From Ascaris suum (taxonomy: Eukaryota; Nematoda; Chromadorea; Rhabditida; Ascarididae): a stretch of DNA of 64,000 bases. The stretch covers positions 4,702,001-4,766,000 of the forward strand of contig CM024188.1 in the NCBI GenBank assembly GCA_013433145.1, given 5' to 3'. Of the stretch, positions 37,201-48,067 are shown piece by piece; the stretch's first letter is position 1; the number at the start of each line of letters is the position of its first letter. Made by a program: the position numbers and the translations under genes. The notes beneath the pieces are model-generated. The model did no database searches. It saw nothing but the letters and a program-made list of their open reading frames with translations, and was not told the DNA's origin.

Positions 37201-39657
37201 CGGCACTAACCTTTCGGACTTCCTGCAAAGATTGATTCCTATAGAAATTAATTTGATACAAAAATGATATTAACATTACTATACCCATTGTTGATTGATG
37301 TCTATGGAGGTAAGCAGATAAGTATGTGAGCTGCGATGGCTGCAAAAATTCGCAGAAGTTTTTTTCCATTTTTCCTTTGCGAGATTTCCAGCTGAGAATT
37401 TTTGAACGCAGTGGAGTGAAAATTTAAGGCCACCTTTATTCATAGGCTTGCTTAATTTCCGTTCACCGCTATAAGTGTCAGAGCAGTCGTGATTAGGTGG
37501 TATGAGACAGAAATTTTGCGAATTTAACTGCAAATCGCTGGCTAAAGCTTTCTTCAGTATACAAATGAATAATCATGGACAGAAATTAATTTCCACTACT
37601 TTTATGTGCTGCTACATGATTATTAATTCCTTCAATGATCACTATCAGGTGCATTTAAATAAGCGGAAATTTTATACGTAACTAATTTTGGGTGCATAAT
37701 TCTAGATAATGTTGAAAAAATTGATTCTGCGAAAAAAATATCACAGTCACTCTGAAGAACGCACCTGCAGGTTGGAATCAAAGAAAGGCTTCATGAAATC
37801 TGATATAACGTTGCAGAAAGTAATCAATCTCTTTTCTTTCTTTAGAGTCATGCACTTTCATTACAACAACAGACAAGAACAATAGAGAGCAGTTAATGTT
37901 AAAAGATAGACTATGTGGTTTATCATCAGCACATATGATCGCTTGCAGACATCAAAAGAAGCAATACAACCAAAGTAAAAGAGTTGAAATCATCGAAAGG
38001 CAAAGAATTCTTCAAGAAATACGAGCTAACATTAGCGTGAATTCATAGCAATATATGGTGTTTGAGCGTTTCCGAAGAATAAAAGAAAATGGAAGAAAAT
38101 TCAGGCTAGCAGAATTTATAGCGTTAACTCGAACAACACCAAGAAAGTCGATATCGCGATCGCGGAAAGATGATTACAAGATTTGAGGTAGAACGCTTGA
38201 TCGAAAAGACAAAAGCAAACTTTCGAAAATGCAAAAATTAACTGTGCGGAACAATCACAACATTTCTGCACCTCTTCCTGACGATCCCATCGTTTCCACT
38301 ATCCTTAGAGTTAAGAATATTCAATGTCTGGCACACCATTCTCATGACTGAGGCCATTTTTCTAGGAAAACTTGGGAAATTTCCTCTCAATTCAGGTGAG
38401 AGTATGGATGACTGCTACTAGACGACCTAGGCAACCCTCCTCTTCACGTTCAGCGCGCTTAGTATAAAACATTACATCAAATGTAGGAAATATGGCTAAC
38501 TCTTTCATTACCACTGCAAACACTCACTCTGATCAATGATCATGTGCAGCAAATCCAGTGTATCCGAACTGTTTCAATTAAACAGAATAATTTCATATAT
38601 CCTCTTTTATGCGTAACGCTTCTCCAGTAACCACATAAAGAGCACGGAAAACCTGGTAACCCCCACCTGTCAGGATCTATGTTTTTTAAAACGCATCGGA
38701 GGTACATAGACAACAAAACAACAAATTCCAATTATCGGCAAAGAAAGCGGAATTACGCAACGGCAAAAAAGGCCTACGGATAGCCGAAAATTGGCAAATG
38801 CCTACCTCGATTAGCTTGTTCAGCCAACCATCGTGAATCCGGCACGACTGAAACAACAATCCGTTTATTTCACTATTTTACCAAGTTTGTAAAAAACTAA
38901 CATGAGCCACATCTTCGGTCGTATTCAGCAGAAAATTGATGCCTAAAAACGGCGCTTATGACATTCATGTTCGAATAAATGCGCTTGATGTTCTGGCGAT
39001 GAGTTTCTATTGTGAAATAATATTCTCACATTTATTGTTTGACTCTTCATATGTAAGGGTTTTTATGAAAGTTTTCGCGACGTACACTTTCACTGACAAC
39101 TTTCGAGCTTGCGAGGAAAAATTCGCATGCAAACAACTCGATGAAAAATAACGAAGAAGCAATTGAGTGTGATGGGTATTACGCAGATGCAAATTCAAAG
39201 AAAGGCTTATATTGGCGTGATGAGCTTCTAAAAAATTCATGAGAAGTGAACATTAGAGAGCACTGCATTCGCACTTTATTAACTATGACACCGTTTTGAG
39301 TAATGATAAAGCCTAAGAACTTGCAAAAAAAAAAAACCCCCCTATCTCAGACTTCGCAGCGCATCCTGGAAGTTTCCAAGGTAGCTGATTTCCGTAAAAG
39401 AACGGTGCATATAGCAGAAAGTGTGAGAGTGGACAAGCAGCATCTTCATTTTTGGATGGCTCATTGACTTTTAAAATTTCGTCTGGCGATCCGACGAAAA
39501 CTTAGTAGTTTTGTTACTTAGAAAACAAGGAAGGTGCAGATACTGACTGCCATAAATGCTCTCAGGAAGAATACGAAAAACACAAAATGAGCGGAATCTC
39601 ACCTTCTCAAAAAGTGATCCGACGTTGGCTGTGACCAGAAGGAACTTCCTCTTCATT
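28178..39657 (-). CDS. ipp-5: type I inositol polyphosphate 5-phosphatase, complete, ten exons
   Basis: Removes the 5-phosphate from inositol 1,4,5-trisphosphate (and the 1,3,4,5-tetrakisphosphate in this family), ending calcium release; C. elegans IPP-5 limits IP3 signalling in ovulation. Exons are 39656-39603, 38847-38806, 37222-37034, 36004-35778, 35249-35186, 34080-33931, 33685-33447, 30056-29913, 28905-28737 and 28210-28178. All phases agree, giving 1,311 nt and 436 residues (human INPP5A has 412). Motifs in order: TANVGSLF (10-17), QEVGGKNYE (47-55), VNVHLFHD (176-183), GDLNFRLD (229-236), PAWCDR (389-394) and MGDHKPV (422-428). These include the Glu, His and Asn/Asp residues expected for magnesium-dependent catalysis. 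The segment 243-320 is divergent and its acceptor is the least certain. The C-terminus has no CaaX box, unlike vertebrate INPP5A. Confidence 0.95.
28737..28905 (-). CDS. ipp-5: ipp-5 exon 9: PAWCDR and GDHK motifs
   Basis: The acceptor is GTTAATTCAG and the donor is CACAAA|GTAAGG; 169 nt. It encodes YPWSENPDESEALMKTRAPA, then WCDRVLM and, at the end, IGKNVCMGDHK. This matches NTRCPAWCDRILM and IGPNVCMGDHK of INPP5A almost exactly; the Met-Gly before DHK is typical of the type I enzyme. Confidence 0.96.
29913..30056 (-). CDS. ipp-5: ipp-5 exon 8
   Basis: The acceptor is TCTATTTCAG and the donor is CCGAC|GTTAGTG; 144 nt with split codons at both ends. It encodes CVLRIEKNRFDYFNHKKLLH, and later FPSLRELRIQFPPT, aligning with LQLEKKLFDYFNQEVF and LYELDISFPPSYP of human INPP5A. 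It lies 3.4 kb from exon 7, the longest intron in the gene. Confidence 0.94.
33447..33685 (-). CDS. ipp-5: ipp-5 exon 7: divergent insertion segment
   Basis: The donor is TTCGAG|GTATCA, leaving two bases that complete Ser with exon 8. The frame contains SLGGNASSLLTVEAAAKQLQ and TVSAIEFRRSPNGSR; the latter aligns with KLIFRESDNDRKV of INPP5A. The strongest acceptor (TTGTGTTCAG, exon start 33705) is out of phase with exon 6. The in-phase acceptors are CTCGAG and CTCGAGCAG, with exon starts at 33688 and 33685. The 5' edge is therefore uncertain by up to 20 bases, while the frame itself is secure from its 3' junction. Confidence 0.75.
33931..34080 (-). CDS. ipp-5: ipp-5 exon 6: GDLNFRL motif
   Basis: The acceptor is ATTTTTTCAG and the donor is AAAT|GTAATG; 50 codons, phase 0. 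It encodes NPSLYSDNRKRALNYVLEEA and then LFIFGDLNFRLDSPSFLN. The Asp and Asn of GDLN (230, 232) are the expected active-site residues. It aligns with SVYSGIRHKALGYVLD and YFVFGDFNFRLDSKS of INPP5A. Confidence 0.95.
35186..35249 (-). CDS. ipp-5: ipp-5 exon 5: catalytic histidine motif
   Basis: The acceptor is AATTTTGCAG and the donor is GAG|GTGATT; 64 nt. The split codon AC+G gives Thr. It encodes PVDFVNVHLFHDESNIALIH (residues 172-191), aligning with FDLVNIHLFHDASNLVAWE of INPP5A. Confidence 0.94.
35778..36004 (-). CDS. ipp-5: ipp-5 exon 4
   Basis: The acceptor is TCTGTTTCAG and the donor is GAGAC|GTGAGC; 227 nt, leaving two bases. It starts ALGSLFFVVDAVLPRIEQYD and later reads KAKFPKHFWPAIKWGRKGYI, matching ALGSFYF...YQFD and EKFPQDYFPECKWSRKGFI of human INPP5A. 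The conserved KW-RKG substrate-side motif is present. Confidence 0.94.
37034..37222 (-). CDS. ipp-5: ipp-5 exon 3: first catalytic motif
   Basis: The acceptor is CTTTGCAG and the donor is AAC|GTAAGT; 63 codons, phase 0. It holds ADFVAIHMQEVGGKNYEE, matching MALHCQEFGGKNYEAS in human INPP5A. The Glu of QE (residue 48) is the expected metal-coordinating residue. The exon ends with the conserved GRAYLDLEF-type strand. Confidence 0.95.
38806..38847 (-). CDS. ipp-5: ipp-5 exon 2 (42 nt micro-exon)
   Basis: The acceptor is TTGTTTCAG and the donor is GAG|GTAGGC; phase 0 at both ends. It encodes SCRIHDGWLNKLIE (residues 19-32), aligning with the PENLQKNWLREFYQ segment of human INPP5A, including the conserved Trp-Leu. 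It was found because the exons on either side required about 14 residues in frame. Confidence 0.85.
39603..39657 (-). CDS. ipp-5: ipp-5 exon 1 with start codon
   Basis: ATG at 39656-39654 follows the acceptor TTCTTTTCAG by a single base, then MKRKFLLVTANVGSLFEK and the donor GTGAGA. This matches the human N-terminal motif LLVTANVGSLF. There is no room for upstream coding sequence, so residue 1 is secure. The acceptor most likely receives a spliced leader; an upstream 5' UTR exon is the alternative. Confidence 0.93.
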
Positions 39658-39667
39658 CTGAAAAGAA
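39658..39667 (-). promoter_or_regulatory. ipp-5: probable trans-splice acceptor of ipp-5
   Basis: TTCTTTTCAG lies directly before A-ATG. A strong acceptor placed one base from the first Met is the usual arrangement for nematode spliced-leader addition. The leader RNA itself is not encoded in the window. Confidence 0.65.
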
Positions 39668-42600
39668 TTTGGGAAGAATAAACCACCGCTGAAATGATCA
39701 TGTGAAACATGCATAAGCGAAAGGACGCGTCATTCACCTACGTATTGATACGGGGAACGCTGTTTTCTTTTCGAAATTCGCAACGGTTGATTTCTCCGCA
39801 TACCACTGAAATGAAAAAGAACCTGCAAATGGTCTGATAGCAAGTCATATCCGTCACTAGCAATTAAATAGATTTTTTAAAAATATTTATCACTATATAG
39901 ACGTCGAAGCCTGATGAATTCGTGATGTCAACGGCTGCGTACGAGTCAGAGATGTGAGCGACCACCAAGAAAGTGTGCATGCTTTTAGCAGTGGCAGAGA
40001 GCAGAGCGGATAAAATTATAGCAGGAACAAAATTAGTCGAAACGGAAATCAACAAATGGCTTCGAGTAATGAAAGTGAAAGGTCGAGTGACGCAGTCAAA
40101 AAAAACGAATAGGAGAGAAGAACCGCAGAATACACAGCCTGGACCGTCAAAGAAGTAGTACTCAATCTGCGATCGGCTAGAGTTACTCTATGCGAAAGAT
40201 CAGGAGAAACAAGTGGATCAGAGAAGTGATGAAACGGGACAACTGAAAGCAATATAAAGAGATATTTATTCATAACGAATCCCTTGTTGATTAAAGTGAA
40301 GTGAGGAGAACGAAGTGCAGTAAAGTCATCATATAATTTAGAATACAGCTGCCGATCAATCGTATGATACAAAGTACAATCATCACTTTCATAAGCTATA
40401 ATCTCGGTCAGTCCCGTTTATTCACATCGGAAGAGATCATGAGACAGTTATGCAGAAAATAGTTTCATGAGAAGTGCACTTGTTGAGATAACTTCTATTA
40501 TTGAATAGAGATCGCAATAAATCGACTTTCTGCATTCCAGCGATTCTGATTTAAAAATTGAGGGACCGCTCCACGATGACAAACAAGTGATGAATGAATG
40601 CCTCAGTAATGAAGTGTTCTTCTATAAGAAGCCGTGCAGTGCAATAGGCTCAAATGACAATGGTCTTTAGAGCGATACATGCCTCGTGTGAAGATGCCAC
40701 ACTTGACTACCGGTTAGCTAACGATATCCTTATTTCAGATACGTACGTCTTCGATCACAAAACATCGCAAATATGCGCCAGTTGAAGCGAAACTGAATTT
40801 TCTGCCGTACGCAACAAGCTCATTCTTTACGAACAAAAACCATATATAAGGTTCAGCATGATCTGATGAAGAGGCAGCTTCACAATATTTGCACAGTTCA
40901 ATAATGGCTTCAGTTCAGTTATTTTTCAACATCTCCATACCCAGAATATGAAGGTGGCCAGTTATTTCCACAAATGTTGAAACTGCTAAGCTACCTGAAT
41001 CGATGAAATTTCAGTGGGTCTCACGCGAATTTTTTGCGACATAGCATGAAGTGCTCCTTAAGTGCTACAGACGCATTCCAAAGCATCGCAAATCACCCAA
41101 TGCAGGAATGCGTTTTCGAGTAAAGACCTTCATTGATGGCTAAAAAATACATAAAAGTTAAAGCAAAGGATAACCGTTACTTTCGCTGCAAGAAATTGTA
41201 AGCACTTTCACTAGAAGTGGGTAGGATATATCAAATGTAAACTGCACGTTTGGTACTCACAATAAGACCATGGAAGACATTTAACGAGAAATGCGGCAAA
41301 CAAGAACGTTATTGCGTTCAAATTATAGATGAATGGCAAATGTCTGAGCGGACCGCCCATAAGGAACTTGCGAAAATTTGCGCACTTTGGATGAGACCGC
41401 CTCATGCTGTCACATAGATAATCGTTCATGCCACTTAATGTGAAATTCAATAGAGTGACACAACTGGAAGCGCACTGCTAACAACACAATTTGCTTCACG
41501 AAAGAGCACTCTTCTAATAGCGTATCTAGGTTGGCGTCGAAGCAAAAAAGGAACACATAGAAATGCCATAAAACGCATCACAACATATAATACGGAGTTG
41601 TTTCCCTAAAGCCACCTGAATACACTATGTACCAATCGTACAGATGCACATGAACACAAACAAAAGATTTCTCAACGAACACACATTTGTCGTTCACAAA
41701 TCAGCGTTCCCTAACCGGAGCTGAAGGCCGATGCTTCAACATGCACAACAATGGAAGATTCAGTTTGAAGTGAGGTTGTCGTTCTGCGATTAGCGAGCGC
41801 TCCGATTTTACAGACGCTGGTTTTAAACTAGAAGAGCGCTAAAAAAATAAAAATACTTCAAAATGTAAACTGATTAAAATCAGTGACAAAATGCGCAAGT
41901 GATCACGGAAAATGCTTCAAACAAGCTGAAAAAGGCTCCAGAACAAAACAGACACGCAACGCACCCGAAATCAAGACTGGAAAAAGGCGACTAAAATGGG
42001 AGACGTATGTGAAAGTGCAAAGAGCGAATTGTTGACGCAATCTTTTAAGGAAAGCCCTGACGTGCACCCATGAGATGAAGCCTCATAGTTCCCGGTGCAT
42101 TATGGGAAAGCCGTGATATTCGGAATTTTTTGCGATGCCAAAGGAAATACGAAGATATTTGAAAAGGAAAGTCTTTTCTCATTCACTTCCTAGGGTCAAC
42201 TTTCATGAAGCTGATCGTCACTGCAGCAGCGAAAAGAGAATATGAGGCGAAATCTTGACAACGTCGCGTGTTTGAGGTTCCAGGCAGAACATTTGAACGA
42301 ACCAACCCTGTATCTTCAACGAGTCTCAGCAATCAAGGTTGACTTTTGGGACTTATGCAGTGAGTGAGAACAAGTTATATGTGCTAAAGATTTACTCCTG
42401 CCCAAGAAGAGAACATTGAATATGGATGGAAAAGTATTTCGGCATATCGATAAATGAGCACCTCGAATTATTGCTCCTTGCCACTGAAAGAAAACAATCT
42501 GAGATTGAGCCAAACTAATACAGTAAAATTTGGTGAGGATAAGAGATCAATACGGCACAACGTAGATGAATAATCGATCATGTTTCACCGCTATAAATAA

Positions 42601-45600
42601 AATATTTGCAAGCCGCATCGACTTGTTTGTTGTTGCCATCGGAAAAAAAGACTCGTTAAACTACGATGCATCGCCGATAAATGATGCACGTTTTCCACGC
42701 GCAAAGTAAGTTTTGCCACCTTGGATTCGAAGAACACTAATGGATTTCTTTCTGTCTTCGCGCGCATAAAATATGTGCCATGTCTCTCACGTTCTATCGT
42801 ATATACATTCATATAACTGCAGCTAATTTCCTAACATCATAGTGAACGTTGCGGAACACCGCCAAGCTGTTGTCAAAGTCAAACATTGGTTTGTTTGTCA
42901 ATCACATAACTTTCTATGCACATTCCCCACCGTTTTAATAAGTTTTATAACCTTATAATCGTCTATGAATGAAATGTATCACTGATACACGCCTTTTTTA
43001 TTCTGCGAATTGCTATTTGTGAACCCTTATATCATAGCTCACCTGTAATGGTAGTTAATGATCGTACCTTTTTTTTTCCTACGGCATATGCGATGCGTTC
43101 AGCTATAGCGAACAAGATTCCACTATCGATATAAGATTCTAGATTTCCTTTGTGACTTCTACGTATGATTTCCGTGACGGTGACGCATGCGAACATTACA
43201 CTTAACAAAACTGATGACGACATGAGAACAGCGTCAATAAGATTACAAGAATTGGCCGAGGCGAAACACAATTTTCATGTATCAGTTATATCTACCAAAC
43301 CACCCGATTCTCATATATTTTTCTAAATAAAGTTCGCCAATGTTTTAATGAATATCTACAGTTTTTAAAAACCTATTGGTGTTCTAGTTCACCGAAAAAA
43401 TGATGCCAAGAAAAAAATTCCGATTTCACGTGTTTGACCACCTTAAACACATTTCCATGGTTCGTTTTCTTTTCGTCCATTTTCGTGAGAAAATTTTCAC
43501 CATTTCACTCGTTCAACAGCGTTGTGTGAGATACGATTCGAAACACACAAATCGAAAACGGTTGAATTATTTTCATGGAGAGAAGTGTTGGTGCTGGTGG
43601 AATAGGTTATAGAAACTCCATCTTCAGGTGCATAAACTCAATTACTTGAACAAAAACAAGAAAAAATAAATAAATGTACGATCATATATTCAAGACTTCT
43701 GTCTAATTCAGTCACGTAGCCGTGCGAAGGGCATATTTTTCACTCTCTAACTACCGACAAAATCGACATAGAGACCTAAAGCGCACATCGCGAGGTGCTC
43801 ACATGAACCGTAAGACGACTGCATAATACTTACGGATAAAAGTAATTGCTTCATAGTCACAACATTAATACAGAAGACAACCGACCCGAATGCCTTCGAA
43901 TGAAAGTATGAGGTGACCTCGACGTGAAAAGTGCACAATGACAAGCGCCTACTGGTAATTGTTGACGTATGCATTAGTGAAAGTGCTGAAGTGCACTCGT
44001 TGAGGGTGGCATTTGCAATGACTGCGATGATTTTTTGTTCGGGTATCTCGCGCTACGAAAATGAAGCACTATTTCAGTAGAACATTCTGCTACCGCTCAA
44101 ATCAACAGTTGCATGGAAACTGCGTAATAATGACACCACACTAGAGTTCACAACAGAAGTTGTCTCTCTCGAAGAGATTAACGGATGATTGTCAAATCAA
44201 ACGGAACGTATCATATACAGTCCACTAATGAAGCCGGGTGAGAGGCGGGGGAGGGGGAAGGGTGGATCGAATTACAGCAGACTTTGAAATAAGACGACGC
44301 ATGAAGAATCATTTAGGCTGGCTTCATTAGCTCGAGAATTGCGTCGCTATTATAGCACCACTGCACTCTACCGCAGCCAATATCAGTAGTAAACAACACA
44401 GCCCCAAAACTGCTGTTGAGACAAATGAACACACATCGATGAACAAAACGGGCAACAAAACAACGATCGCAAAAGAAAAACGTCCAAGTGAAGCATGCAA
44501 TGTGAAACGCGTGATAAACTACTACGATGCTCGAAATTGAATAACTTAACGAAATATTAAAATAAATAATTAAAATGCTTGTCAATTAAAAGTTATTCGT
44601 CGCTACGCAACGCGACAATTTTCAGACTGGATCGCAACTAATGCAGAATTGGGAACCTCTAAAAAATTCGTGAATTTCATTTCATCTGCGGACGGAAATT
44701 CTTTTCTTTTTCTCGCGTTAGCCTAGCGAAGAAGCGCATCGATTTCACCATCACAAACATAACGCTCAAAAGAATTTCATGAATGCACCAACGGCACACC
44801 AAAGAAAGAGCACACCTGAAGAGAACGCAGACACATAGCTAGCCTCGACAGCGAACTGAGCGGAAATCTCATCGAGCATACTAGCGGCTGTCACGTCTGC
44901 CTAATTTGCATATCCAGCATATGCAAACTAGGGTATACCGTAAGTGCATTCTCATTTTTGAAAATGAAACTGCCACATCACACGTATTCCATAACGTTCA
45001 TTAATTTTATGCTAGATGATATTGACGGTTTTCGGCTTTATTTGAAATTCGCATCAAATGTCAAGGATGAGCTTAACACAATAAGATTATCTACTCAAGA
45101 TTTGGCGCATTAAGAAAACAATAAAGGAATACAGTAAAGAAAAAATTCAGCTTAAATGACTTCTTCTGGGTAAATGCTTGATTAGCAGCGATACCTCCTC
45201 CACACTCACCAGTGAGGTAGCAAATTCTATCCTCATCGCGTTTTCATCTAGCTTCCGTAAACAATAATATTTTATATGAAGCATATGTAAACAAGAATCT
45301 ATGTCACATCCATATATAAGACTTCCCGCGAGAAACGTGAATCTCATATTGAGCTACTCTATAGCAAAAATATGCATAACAAGTCAATTCCTCTCAAACC
45401 GCCTGATTTTTTTTTCAGCTGGCGCAAAAATCGTAGTGAAAATGTTTAGCTTATATGAAAACAATTAAAGCGGCAATTTTAGCTGATGACGCATCAGAAA
45501 AGAAATTCCATCCGGTAATATTATGCTAACCTTTACAATATTCTATTTCTTTCTTCGCGCAAATCCAAACCAGTTGTCACTAATGCGAAATATGATTTGC

Positions 45601-47600
45601 TTATTGCGTTAGGCACCTCAGTGAGCCAATGAAATGTCTACGTTCAGTGACTGCAGCATTTCATAGTTAAAGTAAACGGCACCCCTACGTTCGGAGAGTG
45701 GAAATCGTCACACTTGACGAAAACGGCCGCTAGTCCATCTCCCACCTCCAAATTCTCAAAGCAGTAGTCATGTGCCAGCTTTCTCCAGACGTTGTGTGAA
45801 ACAATCGGACCCGGAATCAAGGCAGGAACCATAAGAAGCGTTAGAATTCTAGGATTTCGGAAGGAAAATTTCAATGCTATCTAAACACGGTTTACAAACG
45901 CTTTAGTTGGAACATGATGAAAACTCCACTTTGGTACCAGAATTCTAAGAGTTCGCAACCGAAGTTCCGGTGCGAGGTATTCCGGCGAAATGCCTCAGGA
46001 AGGACTTATCAAAACACGCCAAAAAATAAACGAAGCAGATACAAAATTCGTCGTTAACCCAAGAAAAAAAAAAATTGGTGCACACATATCACGTGCACTT
46101 GTTGCACAATGCAGCACAAAACATTGCTTCAGGCGAAAAGTCGGAAAAAGCGCGCATACATACTCGGAAGACATATTACTAACTGAAGTGACAACGTGTG
46201 CAAATCTGCACAATGGCTGAGAGGATGCGTGAAAACTGTATCGACCAGTGCAGTGCAAACCTAACGCATTTTATTCCGCATATATCAGGTGCCGTTAAAT
46301 CGGAGCATTTAATGACTCAGAGGTGTTTCTATGCAGAACTAATACAAATTGGAGCAGTGAAAATAGAATTGCAATTATAAATCAAACAGCAACAAAATAA
46401 GGTAGCAAAGGATGTGCTTGCCAAGTATTGAAAGAATTGAAAGAATTCAACTTTCACCGGCAATTTTTCTTTCTCACCACCAATCAGTGTTTAAATTTGT
46501 CCTGACTAATTATTTCCCCAACTACTTTTAGATATTCTTAGTGCGCATTTCTATCACCACTATCGATCATATGTTTACATTATTATTCTAATCACAGCTA
46601 AATATTTTTCGTTTCCTTCCGTTGCCCTCATCGGAGAGACCTTGTTCTTTCAATTCGTCTTTCCTCCTTTATCGGACATCCGCAATGCCCACTGCCACTA
46701 GTCATCACTCTCGGCAAATGGTACTCTCATTGGTGACCTAGTCTCATTACCACTACCACCAACACAGTAACTTCAATGGCGCGACGTTCCAAATATCGTA
46801 TATTCGCTGAGAGTTGAGACGATGTAGTTGTCGTGCACTCTGGAAGACGTTAAAACACGCTTCACCTGTACCTGACAACAAGTGACGCAAACGCGCAATT
46901 CCACTGCGAAAAAACTTAGAGTTAAATGCATTCAATTGCAAGGTGACAAAGCAAAGTAGCAGTTGCTTATTAATGCCAGAATGCCGTGAAAAAATATGAG
47001 ACGAAGAGAACCCCTGCGAAACATGGTCATGCTTTCAAGCTTGCCGGTCTCACGGCTGAAAAACACTCGGAAGTTATAGTGGCAGCGTGGACGAAAAATT
47101 TCGATGGAATCATCGCATCGAAAAATGCGTCAGGAAGTGAAAGAGCTTCGTTTGCAGCAATTGCGTCACTCAACGATTACACACTTTTGGTGGTCCTAAA
47201 CTTATCGTTCTCTGGGGATGTTTGCGTCAATGCAAGCGCACACCCTTTCATGTGATAAGCAGTACGAGCGAAATATCGCTGTCAACAATCCATCACATAG
47301 AGATGGCAGTCGACTGGCTTCCCAGATTCCTCTTCTCTTGTGTGTCTAGCATGACAGACATCTCGACAACAAATCTGCAAACTTTACTGGGCAACATCAG
47401 AAGAATTTTCCGAAATGTGTGAAGGGAACTCGCATATTTTGCTGACGAAAGCGCCCTCACCATTAGGCATTACAACGTGCGCCCGGTTGTGGTCGCACTT
47501 CCCTTGTCAATACTACGGATTGTTTAGTGACAAAATTATCGAGAACAGACAAGTGGCAAAAAGCGGAAATAGAGCAATCTTCGGCAACTTTGTCGAGTGA
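39660..47600. other. mostly non-coding stretch upstream of ipp-5
   Basis: Apart from the candidate exon at 45697-45868 I see no supported gene. Short minus-strand frames at 41211-41450, 43032-43271 and 44313-44585 contain hydrophobic runs but lack supporting splice structure. A 96-codon plus-strand frame at about 46968-47255 (includes GLTAEKHSEVIVAAWTKNFD) has protein-like composition, but no acceptor or recognisable domain. Confidence 0.45.
45697..45868 (-). CDS. candidate exon of unknown function
   Basis: Minus-strand frame after an acceptor-like TTTAG, reading through VPALIPGPIVSHNVWRKLAH and ENLEVGDGLAAVFVKCDD to a possible donor at CCGAAC|GTAGGG. Without splicing it continues to a stop at 45644. 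The composition is protein-like and the first part could be a hydrophobic targeting segment. No family is recognised, and no neighbouring exon was found to extend it. Confidence 0.3.
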
Positions 47601-47639
47601 AAACAAAGTTCCCTGAATGACAGTGAGTAAAAGTGTTTG

Positions 47640-48054
47640 ATCGAAGAGGACAGACAGAAAAGCGATTGGTTGCTGACCTGTTCGACACGTGAGAGGTGGG
47701 GCCGGGTATCTCATCTGGCCGCGATCTAAGTGAACAAGTGCGCTGTCGCAGTCGGTTGCAAAGCGTTCGGGTTGTGTTTCCGCCTACGCAGTTGACAACG
47801 ACATGCGCACCGCCAGTTCCACATCGATGCACCATCGCGGGTGAACGCAAAGGCGAGCCAACCAAACACAATACACGGAGCCACGCGCCGTCGCTTCCCT
47901 GGATCGAATGACGTCGCACAAAGCGATCGAACTTGGCGTTGAGAAGGGCGCCCGCGTGCTTTCTCAGCCGCGACGCGCCTGCATCACCGCTTTGTCGATC
48001 GCGTCTAAAATCATCCAACGTGCGTGAGGACGCAAAATTTCGACGAGAAGTCAG
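47640..48054 (+). promoter_or_regulatory. CpG-rich block ending in a strong splice donor; possible 5' UTR exon
   Basis: This block is distinctly richer in G, C and CpG than its surroundings. It ends AAGTCAG|GTGAGT, a near-perfect donor with GT at 48055-48056. In the frame that could continue through the donor there is a TGA about 30 bases before it and no ATG after, so the part before the donor would be untranslated. A promoter or first exon of a plus-strand gene is the simplest reading. Open frames of 71 (plus) and 206 (minus) codons here come from the high GC. Confidence 0.35.
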
Positions 48055-48059
48055 GTGAG

Positions 48060-48067
48060 TGACGTCA
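48060..48067. promoter_or_regulatory. TGACGTCA (CRE-type palindrome)
   Basis: An exact 8-base cAMP-response-element consensus starts five bases after the GT of the donor at 48055. An 8-mer like this is expected about once per 65 kb by chance, so only its position beside the CpG-rich block makes it worth recording. Confidence 0.3.

Noticed and set aside
43032..43271. Minus frame with a signal-peptide-like start
   Set aside because: Hydrophobic runs are common in AT-rich DNA; no reliable acceptor or extending exon was found.
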